A stretch of DNA of 64,000 nt from Halomonas sp. LBP4 (GTDB lineage: Bacteria > Pseudomonadota > Gammaproteobacteria > Pseudomonadales > Halomonadaceae). The stretch covers positions 802,459 through 866,458 of the forward strand of contig NZ_PDOG01000001.1 of NCBI RefSeq assembly GCF_003202205.1, given 5' to 3'. Positions 30,015 to 40,931 of this stretch are shown here, piece by piece (positions within the stretch are counted from its first letter, which is position 1; every line of letters starts with the position of its first letter). The notes under the pieces are model-generated. The model made no database searches. It was not told the origin of the DNA and saw only the letters and a program-made list of their open reading frames with translations. Both the position numbers and the translations under genes were made by a program.

Positions 30015-30898
30015 GCCGATGCCGGTGCCGGGCTCTTCTGCCACTGCTGCAGCCCCAGGCCGCCCAGGATCAGCACCAGGCCGACGAGAGTCGACGGCAG
30101 GATCGGCTCGCCGACGATGAAGAAGAGCAGCACCAGCGAGACCGGCGGCGAGAGGAAGATCAGGTTGGCGACCCTCGCCGTGCGCGACACCCGATGCACC
30201 GCCAGCTGCCACAGCACGAAGGCGATGCCCATCTCGAACAGCCCCACGTAGACCCCGGCCCCCAGGCCCGCCCAGCCGTGCCACTGCAGGCCAGGCCCGG
30301 CCAGCAGCAGCACCGTGAGTACCGGCACCCCGACGCTGAAGTTCTGCCACTGGGCCACCAGCGGCGAACGATGATCGCGGGCGTTGAGCAGCCAGTAGAG
30401 CGCCCAGAGCAGCGTCGAGGCCAGCGCCAGGCCGACGCCCAGCGGATCGGCGAAGGCGACATCGAACACCGCCCCGCGGGTGGCGATCACCCACACGCCC
30501 GAGTAGGCCACCAGCCCGGCGAGCACGTCGATGCGGGTCAGCCGCTGGCCGAGGATCGGCACGGCGAGGAAGGCCATGGCCAGCGCCCAGGTGTAGTTGA
30601 GCGCCATGGCCTCCTGGCCGGGCAGGCGATCATAGGCGGCGAACAGCACCAGGTAGTAGGCCACCGGGTTCATCAGCCCGGCCCAGGCCGCGGTGCGCCA
30701 GCCCCGGCCGAGCGCCTCGCCCAGCAACCCCTGGCGGGCCACCAGCACGCCGATCAGCGCCCAGGAGACCAGCGAGGCGATCCACATCAGCTCCAGCGGC
30801 GACATGTAGGAGAGCGCCACCTTGAAGGCGGTGGCGACGGTCGACCAGAGCGCCACCGCGCCCAGCCCGAACAGCATGGCCTGACGTTCCTGTGTCAT
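30008..30898 (-). CDS. EamA-family (DMT) transporter
   Basis: A 296-residue inner-membrane protein with ten predicted helices made of two EamA repeats (second repeat from about residue 150). Motifs such as ALNYTWALAMAFLAVPILGQRLT and FFIVGEPILPSTLVGLVLILGGL are typical of metabolite exporters in the drug/metabolite superfamily. Substrate unknown. Its start lies 20 bp from a 7-bp tandem repeat, which may sit in its promoter. Confidence 0.9.
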   Translation of the reverse strand: MTQERQAMLFGLGAVALWSTVATAFKVALSYMSPLELMWIASLVSWALIGVLVARQGLLGEALGRGWRTAAWAGLMNPVAYYLVLFAAYDRLPGQEAMALNYTWALAMAFLAVPILGQRLTRIDVLAGLVAYSGVWVIATRGAVFDVAFADPLGVGLALASTLLWALYWLLNARDHRSPLVAQWQNFSVGVPVLTVLLLAGPGLQWHGWAGLGAGVYVGLFEMGIAFVLWQLAVHRVSRTARVANLIFLSPPVSLVLLFFIVGEPILPSTLVGLVLILGGLGLQQWQKSPAPASAQ

Positions 30899-30917
30899 GG
30901 TGCTTCCCCATTATCTG

Positions 30918-31014
30918 GCAGCCCGCAGCCCGCAGCCCGCAGCCCGCAGCCCGCAGCCCGCAGCCCGCAGCCCGCAGCCCGCAGCCCGCAGCCCGCAGCC
31001 CGCAGCCCGCAGCC
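30918..31014. repeat. Heptanucleotide tandem repeat, about 14 copies
   Basis: A 97-bp run of the 7-bp unit GCAGCCC, essentially perfect. It fills the gap between the EamA gene start and the SelW-like gene end, both on the minus strand. As seven is not a multiple of three and no gene spans it, copy-number changes would alter spacing upstream of the EamA gene rather than a protein. Confidence 0.97.
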
Positions 31015-31022
31015 ATTGTACC

Positions 31023-31292
31023 CTAGCGATCGATATGCCCCAGGTCGCGCTGCGGATCGAGGTGATCGCGCACCGCCTGCTTCAGTGCCTTGATATCGGG
31101 GAAGCCACCGTCGCGCTTGCGCTCCCACAGCGAGACACCGTCGAGCAGTATCTCGAAGTCACCGCCGTGGGAGGGCACCAGGGCCACCTCCTCGAGGTCC
31201 TCACCGAAGGTCGAGAGCAGCTCCTGGGCGTACCAGGCGCTGCGCAGCAGCCACTGACACTGGGTACAGTAGTGGATGCGAATACGTGCCAT
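31023..31292 (-). CDS. SelT/SelW/SelH family (Rdx) selenoprotein-like protein
   Basis: An 89-residue thioredoxin-like Rdx protein with the redox motif CTQC at residues 9-12 (RIHYCTQCQWLLR), where vertebrate SelW has Cys-x-x-Sec. The segments VALVPSHGGDFEILLDG and the C-terminal FPDIKALKQAVRDHLDP match the family. Its partner and reaction are unknown. The ATG at 31290-31292 is chosen over one seven codons upstream. Confidence 0.9.
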   Translation of the reverse strand: MARIRIHYCTQCQWLLRSAWYAQELLSTFGEDLEEVALVPSHGGDFEILLDGVSLWERKRDGGFPDIKALKQAVRDHLDPQRDLGHIDR

Positions 31293-31313
31293 GTCATCTT
31301 CCCGTCGCAACAA

Positions 31314-31655
31314 TGGATGCCGTCGATGATACCAGCCCGGGAGCCATCATGGCGGCGCGAGAGTGTCCTGGCGGCTCGGCGTTAGCGGCGGCCTGGCCCA
31401 GTGGCTCGGCACCACCTGGCTGCTGGCGGTGCTGACGGCCACCGCCCTGGCCGCGGCCGGCAGTGCCGAGCGGCTGCCGGAAGTGGCCCAGGGCGCCGAC
31501 GCGTGCCGGAAAAAAAGTCGCTGGGGGGCTTGCCCTGGGTCGCCGGGGGCGATATATAGCCAGCAGGCAACCGCCGTTGCCGGCTGACGCTTCAGGGTCC
31601 GCGCATTCGGACGAGAAGCGATACCGAATGGCACTCGGTCATGGGAGGGCATTGC
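31314..31655. other. Intergenic stretch without a supportable gene
   Basis: Between the SelW-like gene and the PA3496-family gene. Short frames exist on both strands, including a GTG-started plus-strand frame at 31363 with a hydrophobic stretch, but none has a ribosome-binding site or recognisable family. A run of seven A residues at 31510-31516 interrupts the GC-rich context. It could contain a decayed gene. Confidence 0.35.
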
Positions 31656-31874
31656 ATGAGCCATGAACCCCAGGTCAACGATTCGCTCGACGACGAGCAG
31701 GACTATCAAGAGGCGGTCAACGACGACGACTACGGTCGCTCGCGCCCGACCAGTCGCGCCGACACCCTGCGCGCCCGCCGCCGCGTCGAGTCGCTGCTGG
31801 AAGAACGGCGCCTGCGACGCGCCATCGAGGATGACTGGATGCTCCTCGACGACGAGGAGGAGGAAGAGGAGTAA
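31656..31874 (+). CDS. PA3496-family small acidic protein
   Basis: A 72-residue protein: acidic N-terminus, a basic RADTLRARRRVESLLEERRLRRAIEDDW helix, and a poly-acidic tail (DDEEEEEE). The arginine-rich helix followed by the EDDW motif matches the PA3496 family of small gammaproteobacterial proteins, described as putative envelope-integrity proteins. GGGAGG lies seven bases upstream of the ATG. It precedes ettA on the same strand by 166 bp. Confidence 0.8.
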   Translation: MSHEPQVNDSLDDEQDYQEAVNDDDYGRSRPTSRADTLRARRRVESLLEERRLRRAIEDDWMLLDDEEEEEE

Positions 31875-32040
31875 CGTCCTCTCCGCCTGGGTCGGCCGGG
31901 TCGTGCCGCACGGCCCGCCGGCCGGGGTCTCCCCCGGCAGGACGTGCCCGGGAACCGGTGCCCCCGATGCGCGGCTGGCCTTTCCCCTGCCCGGCCACTA
32001 TCATCGTGGCCACTGAAATCCCCCAACCAAGTGGCATTCC

Positions 32041-33702
<1,662 letters not shown>

Positions 33703-33725
33703 GGCCCTGCGAACCAGCCTGCTGC

Positions 33726-33840
33726 CGCGGCTTTCCCGGCGGCAGGCCTTCGAGAAGGCGCTGTGAATCCCTCCTTGGACGCTACATTCGCCATCCATGG
33801 CGAATGACCTTCTCTACGGCCTGCCCCCGGCGCCGCTCAC
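33726..33840 (-). repeat. 115-bp structured intergenic element, copy 2
   Basis: Inverted partner of 3838-3952, placed between the convergent ettA and LpxL-like genes. The copies are 83 percent identical without gaps, and every difference in a stem is compensated. The terminal hairpin (loop ATGGAT) keeps an 8-bp stem although three of its pairs are changed relative to copy 1. It does not resemble an intrinsic terminator because no T-run follows on either strand. Confidence 0.85.
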
Positions 33841-33931
33841 GCAGACAACAGCCCCACCGCCGTAAGTGTGTGGGCTTCCCTCTTCCCTCTTCCAGGCGCG
33901 CAGCGCCGCTCTTCCAGCTTGAAGCGAAGCT

Positions 33932-34846
33932 TCAGTAGAACCCCGGCTCGCCTGCCGGGCGCGTCTTGAAGCGTCGGTGCAGCCACAGGTACTGCTCCGG
34001 ATGCTTGCGGATCGCCCCCTCGATGAAGGCGTTTACCCTGGCTGCATCCGCCACCTCGTCGCCACTGGGAAAGTCCTCCAGCGGCGGCAGGTACTCCAGG
34101 GTATAGGTGCGGTCGTCGGGGTTGCGATGGAACATCAGCGGCATCACCGGCGCCCCGGTCATGCGGGCGATCTTGGCGGTGAGCTTGATGGTCGCCGCAT
34201 CGATGCCGAAGAAAGGGGCGAAGACGCTGGCGTCGCGGCCGAAGTCCTGGTCCGGTGAATACCAGACGGCATGGCCCGCCTTGATCCGCCGCACCACCCC
34301 GCGCAGATCACGCCGATCGATGGCGGTACCGAAGATGCGGTTGCGCGCCCGGGTCATGAAGCGCTCGAAGAGCGGGTTGTTGTGGGGCCGGTAGACCGCA
34401 TCCGCCGGGAAGAACAGCGAGTGCAGGGCGCCGCCCAGGTCGAGGGTCGAGAAGTGCACGCCGATGATCAGCGCCCCCCTGCCCTCGGCCCGCACCCGGG
34501 CCATGTGCTCCTGCCCCTTGAAGGTGACCCGGTGGCGTAGGTGCTCGGGGTCGCGACACCAGCCGGTGGCCGTCTCCAGGACGCCGATGCCGTTGGCGAT
34601 AAAGGTCTCGCGCACCAGTCGGCGATGCTGCTCGTCATCCAGTTCCGGGAAGCACAAGCGCAGATTGGTCTCGACGATATGCCGGCGGCGCGGCACCAGT
34701 CGCCAGACCAGCAGCCCGAGCCCCTTGCCGGTCCATAGCTTGAGCCGCCAGGGCAGCCAGGCGGCGACATACATGGCCCCGATGGCCAGCCAGGTGGGCC
34801 AGAAGCGGGGGTGGGCGAAGGAGCTGGGGTAGTCTTTCCGTGACAT
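33932..34846 (-). CDS. LpxL/HtrB-type lipid A acyltransferase
   Basis: A 304-residue inner-membrane acyltransferase adding a secondary acyl chain to lipid A. An N-terminal hydrophobic anchor (WLAIGAMYVAAWLPW) is followed by the catalytic HFSTLD (H-x4-D) near residue 135, the RPHNNPLFERF block and WYSPDQDFG. Sequence cannot separate LpxL from LpxM/LpxP subtypes. The ATG at 34844-34846 is used; a TTG at 34861 overlapping the alr stop is an alternative start. It is the gene after alr on the same strand. Confidence 0.9.
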   Translation of the reverse strand: MSRKDYPSSFAHPRFWPTWLAIGAMYVAAWLPWRLKLWTGKGLGLLVWRLVPRRRHIVETNLRLCFPELDDEQHRRLVRETFIANGIGVLETATGWCRDPEHLRHRVTFKGQEHMARVRAEGRGALIIGVHFSTLDLGGALHSLFFPADAVYRPHNNPLFERFMTRARNRIFGTAIDRRDLRGVVRRIKAGHAVWYSPDQDFGRDASVFAPFFGIDAATIKLTAKIARMTGAPVMPLMFHRNPDDRTYTLEYLPPLEDFPSGDEVADAARVNAFIEGAIRKHPEQYLWLHRRFKTRPAGEPGFY

Positions 34847-34857
34847 GCGGCGGTCCG

Positions 34858-35964
34858 TCAATCAAAACCGCCATGATACCGCCTCGGCACCCGCGGTAGC
34901 ACCCCGGTGAGCAGGGTATAGCTGATGGTGTCGCAGTGCCGCGCCACTTCGTCCGCCGGCAGCACCTCGCCATTGGCGGCGCGCCCCCAGAGCACCACCT
35001 CGCTGCCGATCTCGGCCTCGGGAATGTCGGTGATATCGACCGTCAGCATGTCCATGGAGACCTTGCCGGCGAGCGCCGTGCGGCGCCCCTCGACCAGGAC
35101 CGGGGTGCCGTCGACGGCATGGCGGTCATAGCCGTCGCCGTATCCTGCCGCCACCACGCCGATCCGCGAAGGCCGCGGCGCCTTCCAGCGCCCGGCATAG
35201 CCCACCGGCTCGCCGGCGGCGAGCTCACGGACGGCGATGAGCCGCGAGCGCAGCGTCATCACCGGCTTCAGCCGCCGGCTCGCCTCGCTGGAGGCCTCCA
35301 AAGGGTCGCCGCCGTAGAGCATCACGCCGGGGCGGTTCCAGGCGCCATGGGCCTCGGGCCAGGCCAGGGTCGCCGGCGAGTTGGCCAGGCAGGTGGGAGC
35401 GCCCAGCCGCCCGGCCAGTGTCTCCAGCAGCGTCATCTGACGCTGGAAGTAGCGCGGATCCAGGGAATCGGCGGTGGCGAAGTGGCTCATCAGGTGCAGG
35501 TCGCAGGCGTGCTCCGGCGCATCTGCCAGACGCCCCCAGGCCGCCTCGACCCGCTCGGGGGGAAAGCCGAGTCGATGCATGCCCGAATCCACCTTGAGCC
35601 AGACCGGGATCGGCCGGGCCGGCCGCCGGGCCAGCAGGGCGTCCAGCTGCCAGTCGCTGTGTACCGCCATCCATAGCCCCAGCGCCTCGACCCGCTCGAG
35701 TTCGCTGGCCTCGAAGACCCCCTCGAGCAGCATGATCGGCGTGGTGATCCCCGCCTCGCGCAGGGTCACCGCCTCCTCGAGGCAGGCCACGGCGAAGGCC
35801 GGGGCCAGGCCCTCCAGGGCACGGGCGCAGGCCACGGCACCATGGCCGTAGGCATCCGCCTTGAGCACCGCCAGGGCCCGGCTGTGGGGGGCCAGGTCGC
35901 GGGCGAGACGGTAGTTGTGGCGAAGGGCGTCGAGATCGATGTCGGCGATAAGCGGCCGGGTCAT
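34858..35964 (-). CDS. alr: Alanine racemase
   Basis: PLP enzyme making D-alanine for peptidoglycan, 368 residues. The PLP lysine is in VLKADAYGHGA (near residue 33), the catalytic tyrosine in GYGDGYDRH, and VSMDMLTVDIT is the conserved C-terminal block. The ATG at 35962-35964 (MTRPLIADIDLDALRHNY) fits the family; an upstream in-frame ATG is less likely. Confidence 0.95.
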   Translation of the reverse strand: MTRPLIADIDLDALRHNYRLARDLAPHSRALAVLKADAYGHGAVACARALEGLAPAFAVACLEEAVTLREAGITTPIMLLEGVFEASELERVEALGLWMAVHSDWQLDALLARRPARPIPVWLKVDSGMHRLGFPPERVEAAWGRLADAPEHACDLHLMSHFATADSLDPRYFQRQMTLLETLAGRLGAPTCLANSPATLAWPEAHGAWNRPGVMLYGGDPLEASSEASRRLKPVMTLRSRLIAVRELAAGEPVGYAGRWKAPRPSRIGVVAAGYGDGYDRHAVDGTPVLVEGRRTALAGKVSMDMLTVDITDIPEAEIGSEVVLWGRAANGEVLPADEVARHCDTISYTLLTGVLPRVPRRYHGGFD

Positions 35965-36131
35965 GGTCGGGGTCCTGGAGCGTCCACGGGGAATGCCACG
36001 ATTATCCACCAAAGACCAAGCCATTTCATGGCAAATGCTGCTGACTTGACCATCTAGGGCAGTACGAACGGCATATATAGGCGCACCTAGACAGGTGAAT
36101 TACCTGCGCGGCATGGGACAGTGGAATGCCG

Positions 36132-36153
36132 GTGCCGGAGGCCCCTCCGGCAC
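36132..36153 (-). terminator. Hairpin after rpoS
   Basis: An 8-bp perfect stem (GTGCCGGA / TCCGGCAC, six-base loop) begins 6 bp after the rpoS stop. No T-run follows, so it is either a weak terminator or a 3'-end stabilising structure. Confidence 0.5.
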
Positions 36154-36159
36154 GCGACG

Positions 36160-37164
36160 TCACTCGAAGATGGCATCCAGCGAGAGCCCCTGCTTGTCGA
36201 GCAGGCGGCGCAGCTTCTTGAGCGCTTCCACCTGGATCTGGCGCACCCGCTCCCGGGTCAGGCCGATCTCCTCGCCCACCTGCTCCAGTGTCGCCGCCTC
36301 ATGGCCGCGCAGGCCGAAGCGGCGCACCACCACCTCCATCTGCTTGTCGGTCAGTTCGGCCAGCCAGTCGTCGACGTGCTGCTTGACGTCGCCATCGACC
36401 AGCGAGGACTCGGGCCCGTGGTCGTTGTCGTCGGCCAGGGTCTCGATCAGCGGCTTGTCGCTCTCGCCGCCCATGGGATAGTCCACCGAGGAGACCCGCT
36501 CGTTGAGTCCCATCATCTTCTTGACGGTCTCCACCGGCTTGTCGAGGTAATCGGCGATCTCCTCGGCGGTGGCCTCGTGGTCGAGCTTCTGGGTCAGCTC
36601 GCGGGCCGCGCGCAGGTAGATGTTGAGTTCCTTGACCACATGGATCGGCAGACGGATGGTGCGGGTCTGGTTCATCAGCGCCCGCTCGATGGTCTGGCGG
36701 ATCCACCAGGTGGCGTAGGTGGAAAAGCGGAAGCCGCGTTCGGGGTCGAACTTCTCCACCGCGCGGATCAGGCCGAGGTTGCCCTCCTCGATCAGGTCGA
36801 GGAGCGACAGGCCGCGATTGAGATAGCGACGCGCGATCTTGACCACCAGGCGCAGGTTCGACTCGATCATCCGCGAGCGTCCCATGGGATCGCCCTTGCG
36901 GGCCAGGCGGCCGTAGTGGACCTCCTCCTCGGGCGTCAGCAACGGCGAGAAACCGATTTCGTTGAGATAGATCTGGGTGGCATCGAGGCTGTGGTGGTAG
37001 TTGCGGTCCTCGCGGCTCAGCGCCTTCTCGAAGGCCTCGTCGTCGCTGATGGTGTCATCCTCGGTGTTGGCCACCACCTCCCCCACTTCCTCGATGCCCT
37101 CGTCGTCCGAGCCCTCGTCCGACTCGAGATTCACATCCTGAAGGTCCCGTTCAAGCATGCTCAT
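36160..37164 (-). CDS. rpoS: RNA polymerase sigma factor RpoS
   Basis: Stationary-phase and general-stress sigma factor, 334 residues. An acidic N-terminal tail precedes region 1.2 ([30 protein letters not shown]), region 2 ([31 protein letters not shown], then [16 protein letters not shown]), region 3 and region 4 with the helix-turn-helix [19 protein letters not shown]. It follows nlpD, the conserved partner whose coding region usually holds the main rpoS promoter; the 129-bp gap shows no obvious promoter of its own. Confidence 0.96.
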   Translation of the reverse strand: MSMLERDLQDVNLESDEGSDDEGIEEVGEVVANTEDDTISDDEAFEKALSREDRNYHHSLDATQIYLNEIGFSPLLTPEEEVHYGRLARKGDPMGRSRMIESNLRLVVKIARRYLNRGLSLLDLIEEGNLGLIRAVEKFDPERGFRFSTYATWWIRQTIERALMNQTRTIRLPIHVVKELNIYLRAARELTQKLDHEATAEEIADYLDKPVETVKKMMGLNERVSSVDYPMGGESDKPLIETLADDNDHGPESSLVDGDVKQHVDDWLAELTDKQMEVVVRRFGLRGHEAATLEQVGEEIGLTRERVRQIQVEALKKLRRLLDKQGLSLDAIFE

Positions 37165-37293
37165 CGGTTGCTACCCCATGGTTGCGACTTGTCGCCGTAT
37201 GGCTCCCGCACAGGAGGATCGGCGCTTGCGGTTATTATTGTGTTACGTCCCGGTGGCAATGAATGCAGCATTTTGCCCGACGAGCCGCCGCGC

Positions 37294-38475
37294 TCAGCGC
37301 GACGGCAGGAATTCCAGGGGATCCTGAGGCTGGCCGTCCTTGCGCACCTCGAAGTGCAGCCGGACGTCCTCGGCGTCGCTGTCGCCCATGGTGGCGATCA
37401 CCTCTCCGGCCTCGACCACATCGTTCTCGCGTACCCGCAGGCTGTCGTTATGGGCATAGGCGCTCAGGAACTGGTCGTTGTGCTTGAGCAGGACCAGGTT
37501 GCCGTAGCCCCTCACCCCGTTGCCGGCATAGACCACGATCCCGGGCCCGGCTGCCCTGACAGGTTGCCCCTTTTGCCCGGCGATATCAATGCCGGCGGTG
37601 ATGGTCGAACCCTCACCGAAGCGCCCGACGATCTCGCCGTCCACCGGCCACCGCCAGGCCACTTCGTCGACGGGCGTGTAACGGCGTCCATCGCGATCCT
37701 GGCTCGGCTCGCTGGCCCCGGCCACCGCTGTCCCCGCATCGGGCTGCGGTGCTGCCTCCTCCTGCCGTTGCTCCGCTACCGGCGCCGGCTCGGGGTCGGC
37801 TTCGGCCACCTCGCGGCTCGGCTCCACCGCCGGCTCGGCGGCTTCCTGGGGCTCCGCCTGACGCGCGGCCTGCTCTTGTGCGGCGCGTCGCTCGGCCAGG
37901 TCCCGCTCGCTCAGCGCGCCATCGGCGCCGGGGCTGTCGTAGTCGTAGACCGGACCTGGTCCCTGGCCCGACCCCGTGACCCCGGCGGCGCTCTCCATGG
38001 CCACCTCGCTGGGGCCCTCGCCCTCCCGCTCCTGCTCGAGGCGCTGGGCGGTCAGGCGGCGATTGCGCTCGATGGCCTCCTCGTCGGGCAGCAGCCAGTC
38101 CATGTCGCTCCCTGGCTCGGCGGGAACCTGCTGGCCGCCGATCCCGGTGGCCACCACGCCGCGGTCGCCAGAGGCCTCGCCGGCAGACGCCCGGGCAGGG
38201 GCTTCCCCCTCGGGGGTCAGCGCCAGCTGCTGGCCGGGCTGGATCTGGTAGGGAGGACTGATCCGGTTGAGCCGCGCCAGGTCGCGGTAATCCATGTTGT
38301 GCCGCCAGGCGATGCCATAGAGGGTGTCGCCGGCCTCCACGGTGTAGCCGCCGGCCGCCGTGTTCTCGCGGCTGGCGGAGAGGTCCTGGACCTGCACCGG
38401 CGGGGCCTCGCCCTGCTGGGCGGCACACCCTGCCATGGCCAGGGCCAGGCCGGAAATCAGCAATACCTTACGCAT
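37294..38475 (-). CDS. nlpD: NlpD-type lipoprotein, murein hydrolase activator
   Basis: A 393-residue outer-membrane lipoprotein that activates AmiC-type amidases at the division site. The lipobox LAMAGC ends the signal peptide at residue 17. A LysM peptidoglycan-binding domain follows (YTVEAGDTLYGIAWRHNMDYRDLARLN), then a long Pro/Ala/Glu-rich linker, then a LytM (M23) domain with GIDIAGQKGQPVRAAGPG and RLHFEVRKDGQPQDPLEFL. The metal-binding histidine pattern is incomplete (GIDIAG, RLHFEV), as expected for a non-catalytic activator. The start overlaps the DUF368 gene end by eight bases. Confidence 0.93.
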   Translation of the reverse strand: MRKVLLISGLALAMAGCAAQQGEAPPVQVQDLSASRENTAAGGYTVEAGDTLYGIAWRHNMDYRDLARLNRISPPYQIQPGQQLALTPEGEAPARASAGEASGDRGVVATGIGGQQVPAEPGSDMDWLLPDEEAIERNRRLTAQRLEQEREGEGPSEVAMESAAGVTGSGQGPGPVYDYDSPGADGALSERDLAERRAAQEQAARQAEPQEAAEPAVEPSREVAEADPEPAPVAEQRQEEAAPQPDAGTAVAGASEPSQDRDGRRYTPVDEVAWRWPVDGEIVGRFGEGSTITAGIDIAGQKGQPVRAAGPGIVVYAGNGVRGYGNLVLLKHNDQFLSAYAHNDSLRVRENDVVEAGEVIATMGDSDAEDVRLHFEVRKDGQPQDPLEFLPSR

Positions 38476-39493
38476 CGGAGCCTTCCTCCTTGTTGTCTGA
38501 CCGATGAGAAGCGCCTGGCCCATGGAAAGCGCCGGCCTCACGGGAGTCAGGGGATACCGGCCCTGCCGGTGGGGCAGGTCGTCCGGTACGGCCGAGCAGC
38601 AGCACCAGGGCCGCCCCGACCAGCGCCAACGCCACGACCGCCGTGAGCTGCGCGGCATCGCCGGTCAACTGGGCATAGTCGCCCGGGGTCAGGTAGCGGT
38701 AGTCCAACGGAATCATCTGCCCATCCGGGCCGAGCCGATAGCGTACCAGTTCCCGCCAGGGCCAGAGTACCGGTAGCGAGCCGACGATGAAGCCGACCAG
38801 CAACTGCAGGGTGGCGGTGTGATGGTGGCGCAGCAGCCAGGAGAGCAGGCGCGAGAAGAAGAACAGGCCGATCAGGCAGCCCAGCCCGAAGATCGCGATC
38901 AGGCCCAGGTCGAAACTGCGGATGCCCTGCATCACGGTGCCGTAGAGCCCCATGGTCAGCAGCAGGAAGCTCCCCGAGACCCCCGGCAGCAGGAGCGCAC
39001 TGATGGCGATGGCGCCCCCCACCACCAGCATCAGGTTGGCGCTGCCGAGCAGGGTGATCAGCGGCATCAGCGACGGCAGCCAGTGGGCCAGCAGCAACCC
39101 GGCCACCAGCGGCAGGAGGTGCCACCACTTCCAGTCGGCGGGATGGCAACTGACCACCACCGCCGACGCCGCCACCAGGCCGAAGAAGAAGCCGTTGAGC
39201 AGCAGGGGATGGCCGTCCATCAGCCACACCACCAGGTGCGCCACGCTGACCAGGCTGGCGGCGATCCCGGCCAGCAGTGGCAGCACGAAGGCGAGGTTGA
39301 GGTGCACCGCCAACTGCGGCAGCCCCCCCCGGCGCCAGGCGACGAAGGCGCTGGGGCCGAACTGCTTGATCGAGTGGATCAGCTCCTCGTAGATCCCGGT
39401 GACGAAGGCGATGGTCCCGCCGGAGACGCCGGGTACGGCGTCGGCGGCCCCCATGCCGGCGCCCCTGAGAAAGATACCCAGATGTCGCTTCAA
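38468..39493 (-). CDS. DUF368 membrane protein, polyprenyl-phosphate transporter-like
   Basis: A 341-residue polytopic membrane protein with the DUF368 signature FLRGAGMGAADAVPGVSGGTIAFVTGIYEEL and a second LLPGVSGSFLLLTMGLY copy. Recent work links DUF368 proteins to undecaprenyl-phosphate flipping. The start is a TTG at 39491-39493, which has AAGGAG seven bases upstream and overlaps the pcm stop as TTGA; no ATG would give the conserved N-terminus. The unusual start suggests translational coupling to pcm. Confidence 0.88.
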   Translation of the reverse strand: MKRHLGIFLRGAGMGAADAVPGVSGGTIAFVTGIYEELIHSIKQFGPSAFVAWRRGGLPQLAVHLNLAFVLPLLAGIAASLVSVAHLVVWLMDGHPLLLNGFFFGLVAASAVVVSCHPADWKWWHLLPLVAGLLLAHWLPSLMPLITLLGSANLMLVVGGAIAISALLLPGVSGSFLLLTMGLYGTVMQGIRSFDLGLIAIFGLGCLIGLFFFSRLLSWLLRHHHTATLQLLVGFIVGSLPVLWPWRELVRYRLGPDGQMIPLDYRYLTPGDYAQLTGDAAQLTAVVALALVGAALVLLLGRTGRPAPPAGPVSPDSREAGAFHGPGASHRSDNKEEGSDA

Positions 39494-40125
39494 CGAATGA
39501 CTCCTTCCAGCAGCGGCACGAAGCGTACCGACTCCAGCCGCTGTTGCTCGAACTGGTTGCCCTGGCGCTGCACCCGGGTCAGCCACTGGCGCCCCCGGGC
39601 ATCGGCCAGGGGCGTGATCAGCACCCCCTCCTCGCCGAGCTGGGCCAGCAGCGGCTCGGGCAGTTCGGAGGCGCAGGCGGTCAGCAGGATGACGTCGAAG
39701 GGGGCCGCCTCCGACCAGCCATGGCCGCCGTCGGCCAGACGCAGCCGCGCCTGGTGGGCGCCCAATCGCCGCAGCCGCTGTCCCGCGCGACGGTGCAGGG
39801 CATTGATCCGTTCCACCGACCAGAGTTCCGCTACCAGCCGCGACAGCACCAGGGTCTGGTAACCGGAGCCGGTGCCGATCTCCAGTACCCGGACGGGGCT
39901 CTCCTGGATCACCAGCTCGGTCATCCGCGCCACCATCCACGGCTGGGAGAGCGTCTGGCCGTGGCCGATGGGCAACGAGGTGTCCTCGTAGGCGCGGTGG
40001 GCCAGCGCCTCGTCGAGGAACAGGTGGCGTGGCTCCCGGGCCATCACCTCCAGCACCCTGGGGTCGCGGATGCCCTGGGCGGCCAGTCGAGACACCATGC
40101 GGTCACGGGTTCGCTGCGATGTCAT
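39490..40125 (-). CDS. pcm: Protein-L-isoaspartate O-methyltransferase
   Basis: Repairs isoaspartyl residues in aged proteins using S-adenosylmethionine. 211 residues with the SAM-binding VLEIGTGSGYQTLVLSRL, LPIGHGQTLSQPWMVARMTEL and C-terminal SVRFVPLLEG. The ATG at 40123-40125 has AAGGGA upstream; an alternative ATG at 40170 would overlap surE. Standard surE-pcm-nlpD-rpoS order. Confidence 0.94.
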   Translation of the reverse strand: MTSQRTRDRMVSRLAAQGIRDPRVLEVMAREPRHLFLDEALAHRAYEDTSLPIGHGQTLSQPWMVARMTELVIQESPVRVLEIGTGSGYQTLVLSRLVAELWSVERINALHRRAGQRLRRLGAHQARLRLADGGHGWSEAAPFDVILLTACASELPEPLLAQLGEEGVLITPLADARGRQWLTRVQRQGNQFEQQRLESVRFVPLLEGVIR

Positions 40126-40156
40126 GCCGATCCCTTGCAGCAGATCGGGGCGTAGA

Positions 40157-40903
40157 TCAGGTGAGTGCATCCAGCCAGCCCTGCACGTCGTCGAGTGCCG
40201 CATGCCGGGTGAGATCGGTCTGCAGCGGGGTGATGGAAACGAAGCCAGCCTCCACGGCGGCGAAGTCGGTGTCCGGTCCGTCGTCGGCGTTCTCGCCGAC
40301 GGCGGCGATCCAGTAGCGCACGCGGCCACGCGGATCGCGTACCTCCAGCGGGCGCGCCGCCGGCCCGCGATAGCCCATGCGGGTGACCCGGAAGCCCCGG
40401 ATCTCGTCCCAGGGGAGGTCGGGCACGTTGACGTTGAGCAGGCTGCGCGGCGGCAGCGAGAGCTGGTCGGCCGCCCCCACCAGGCTGGCCGCCACCCGAC
40501 CGGCGGTATCGAAGTGACGCGAGCCGACCAGCGACATGGCGATCGCCGCCATGCCCAGGTTGCGCCCCTCCATGGCCGCGGCCACGGTCCCCGAATAGAG
40601 CACGTCGTCGCCCAGATTGCCACCGTGATTGATGCCGGAGATCACCAGGTCGGGCTTCTCGTCCCAGACCCCGTTGACCCCCAGGTAGACGCAGTCCGCC
40701 GGCGTGCCGTCGACGCTGTAGAAGCCGTTGTCCAGGGCGGTGAGCGCCAGCGGCCGGCTCAGGGTCAGGGAGTTGCTCGCCCCGCTCTTGTCGCGATCCG
40801 GTGCCACCACGCGCAGCCTGGCGTGGCGGGCGAGGGCGTCATGCAGGGCGCGCAACCCCGGCGCATGCACCCCGTCATCGTTGGAGAGCAACAGTCGTCG
40901 CAT
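40157..40903 (-). CDS. surE: 5'/3'-nucleotidase SurE
   Basis: Stationary-phase survival phosphatase acting on nucleoside monophosphates. 248 residues with the metal site [13 protein letters not shown] at the N-terminus and [19 protein letters not shown], both diagnostic. The ATG at 40901-40903 follows GAGGA by six bases; an ATG two codons upstream abuts the site. Confidence 0.96.
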   Translation of the reverse strand: MRRLLLSNDDGVHAPGLRALHDALARHARLRVVAPDRDKSGASNSLTLSRPLALTALDNGFYSVDGTPADCVYLGVNGVWDEKPDLVISGINHGGNLGDDVLYSGTVAAAMEGRNLGMAAIAMSLVGSRHFDTAGRVAASLVGAADQLSLPPRSLLNVNVPDLPWDEIRGFRVTRMGYRGPAARPLEVRDPRGRVRYWIAAVGENADDGPDTDFAAVEAGFVSITPLQTDLTRHAALDDVQGWLDALT

Positions 40904-40931
40904 CGTCATTCCTCGCTTGCCTCGCCCCCGG

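Noticed and set aside
30897-31385. Repetitive RSPQPAA protein
   Set aside because: It is the translation of the heptamer repeat and has no start signal or family.
31363-31587. 74-codon plus-strand frame with a hydrophobic stretch
   Set aside because: No ribosome-binding site, no family resemblance, and it overlaps other random frames.
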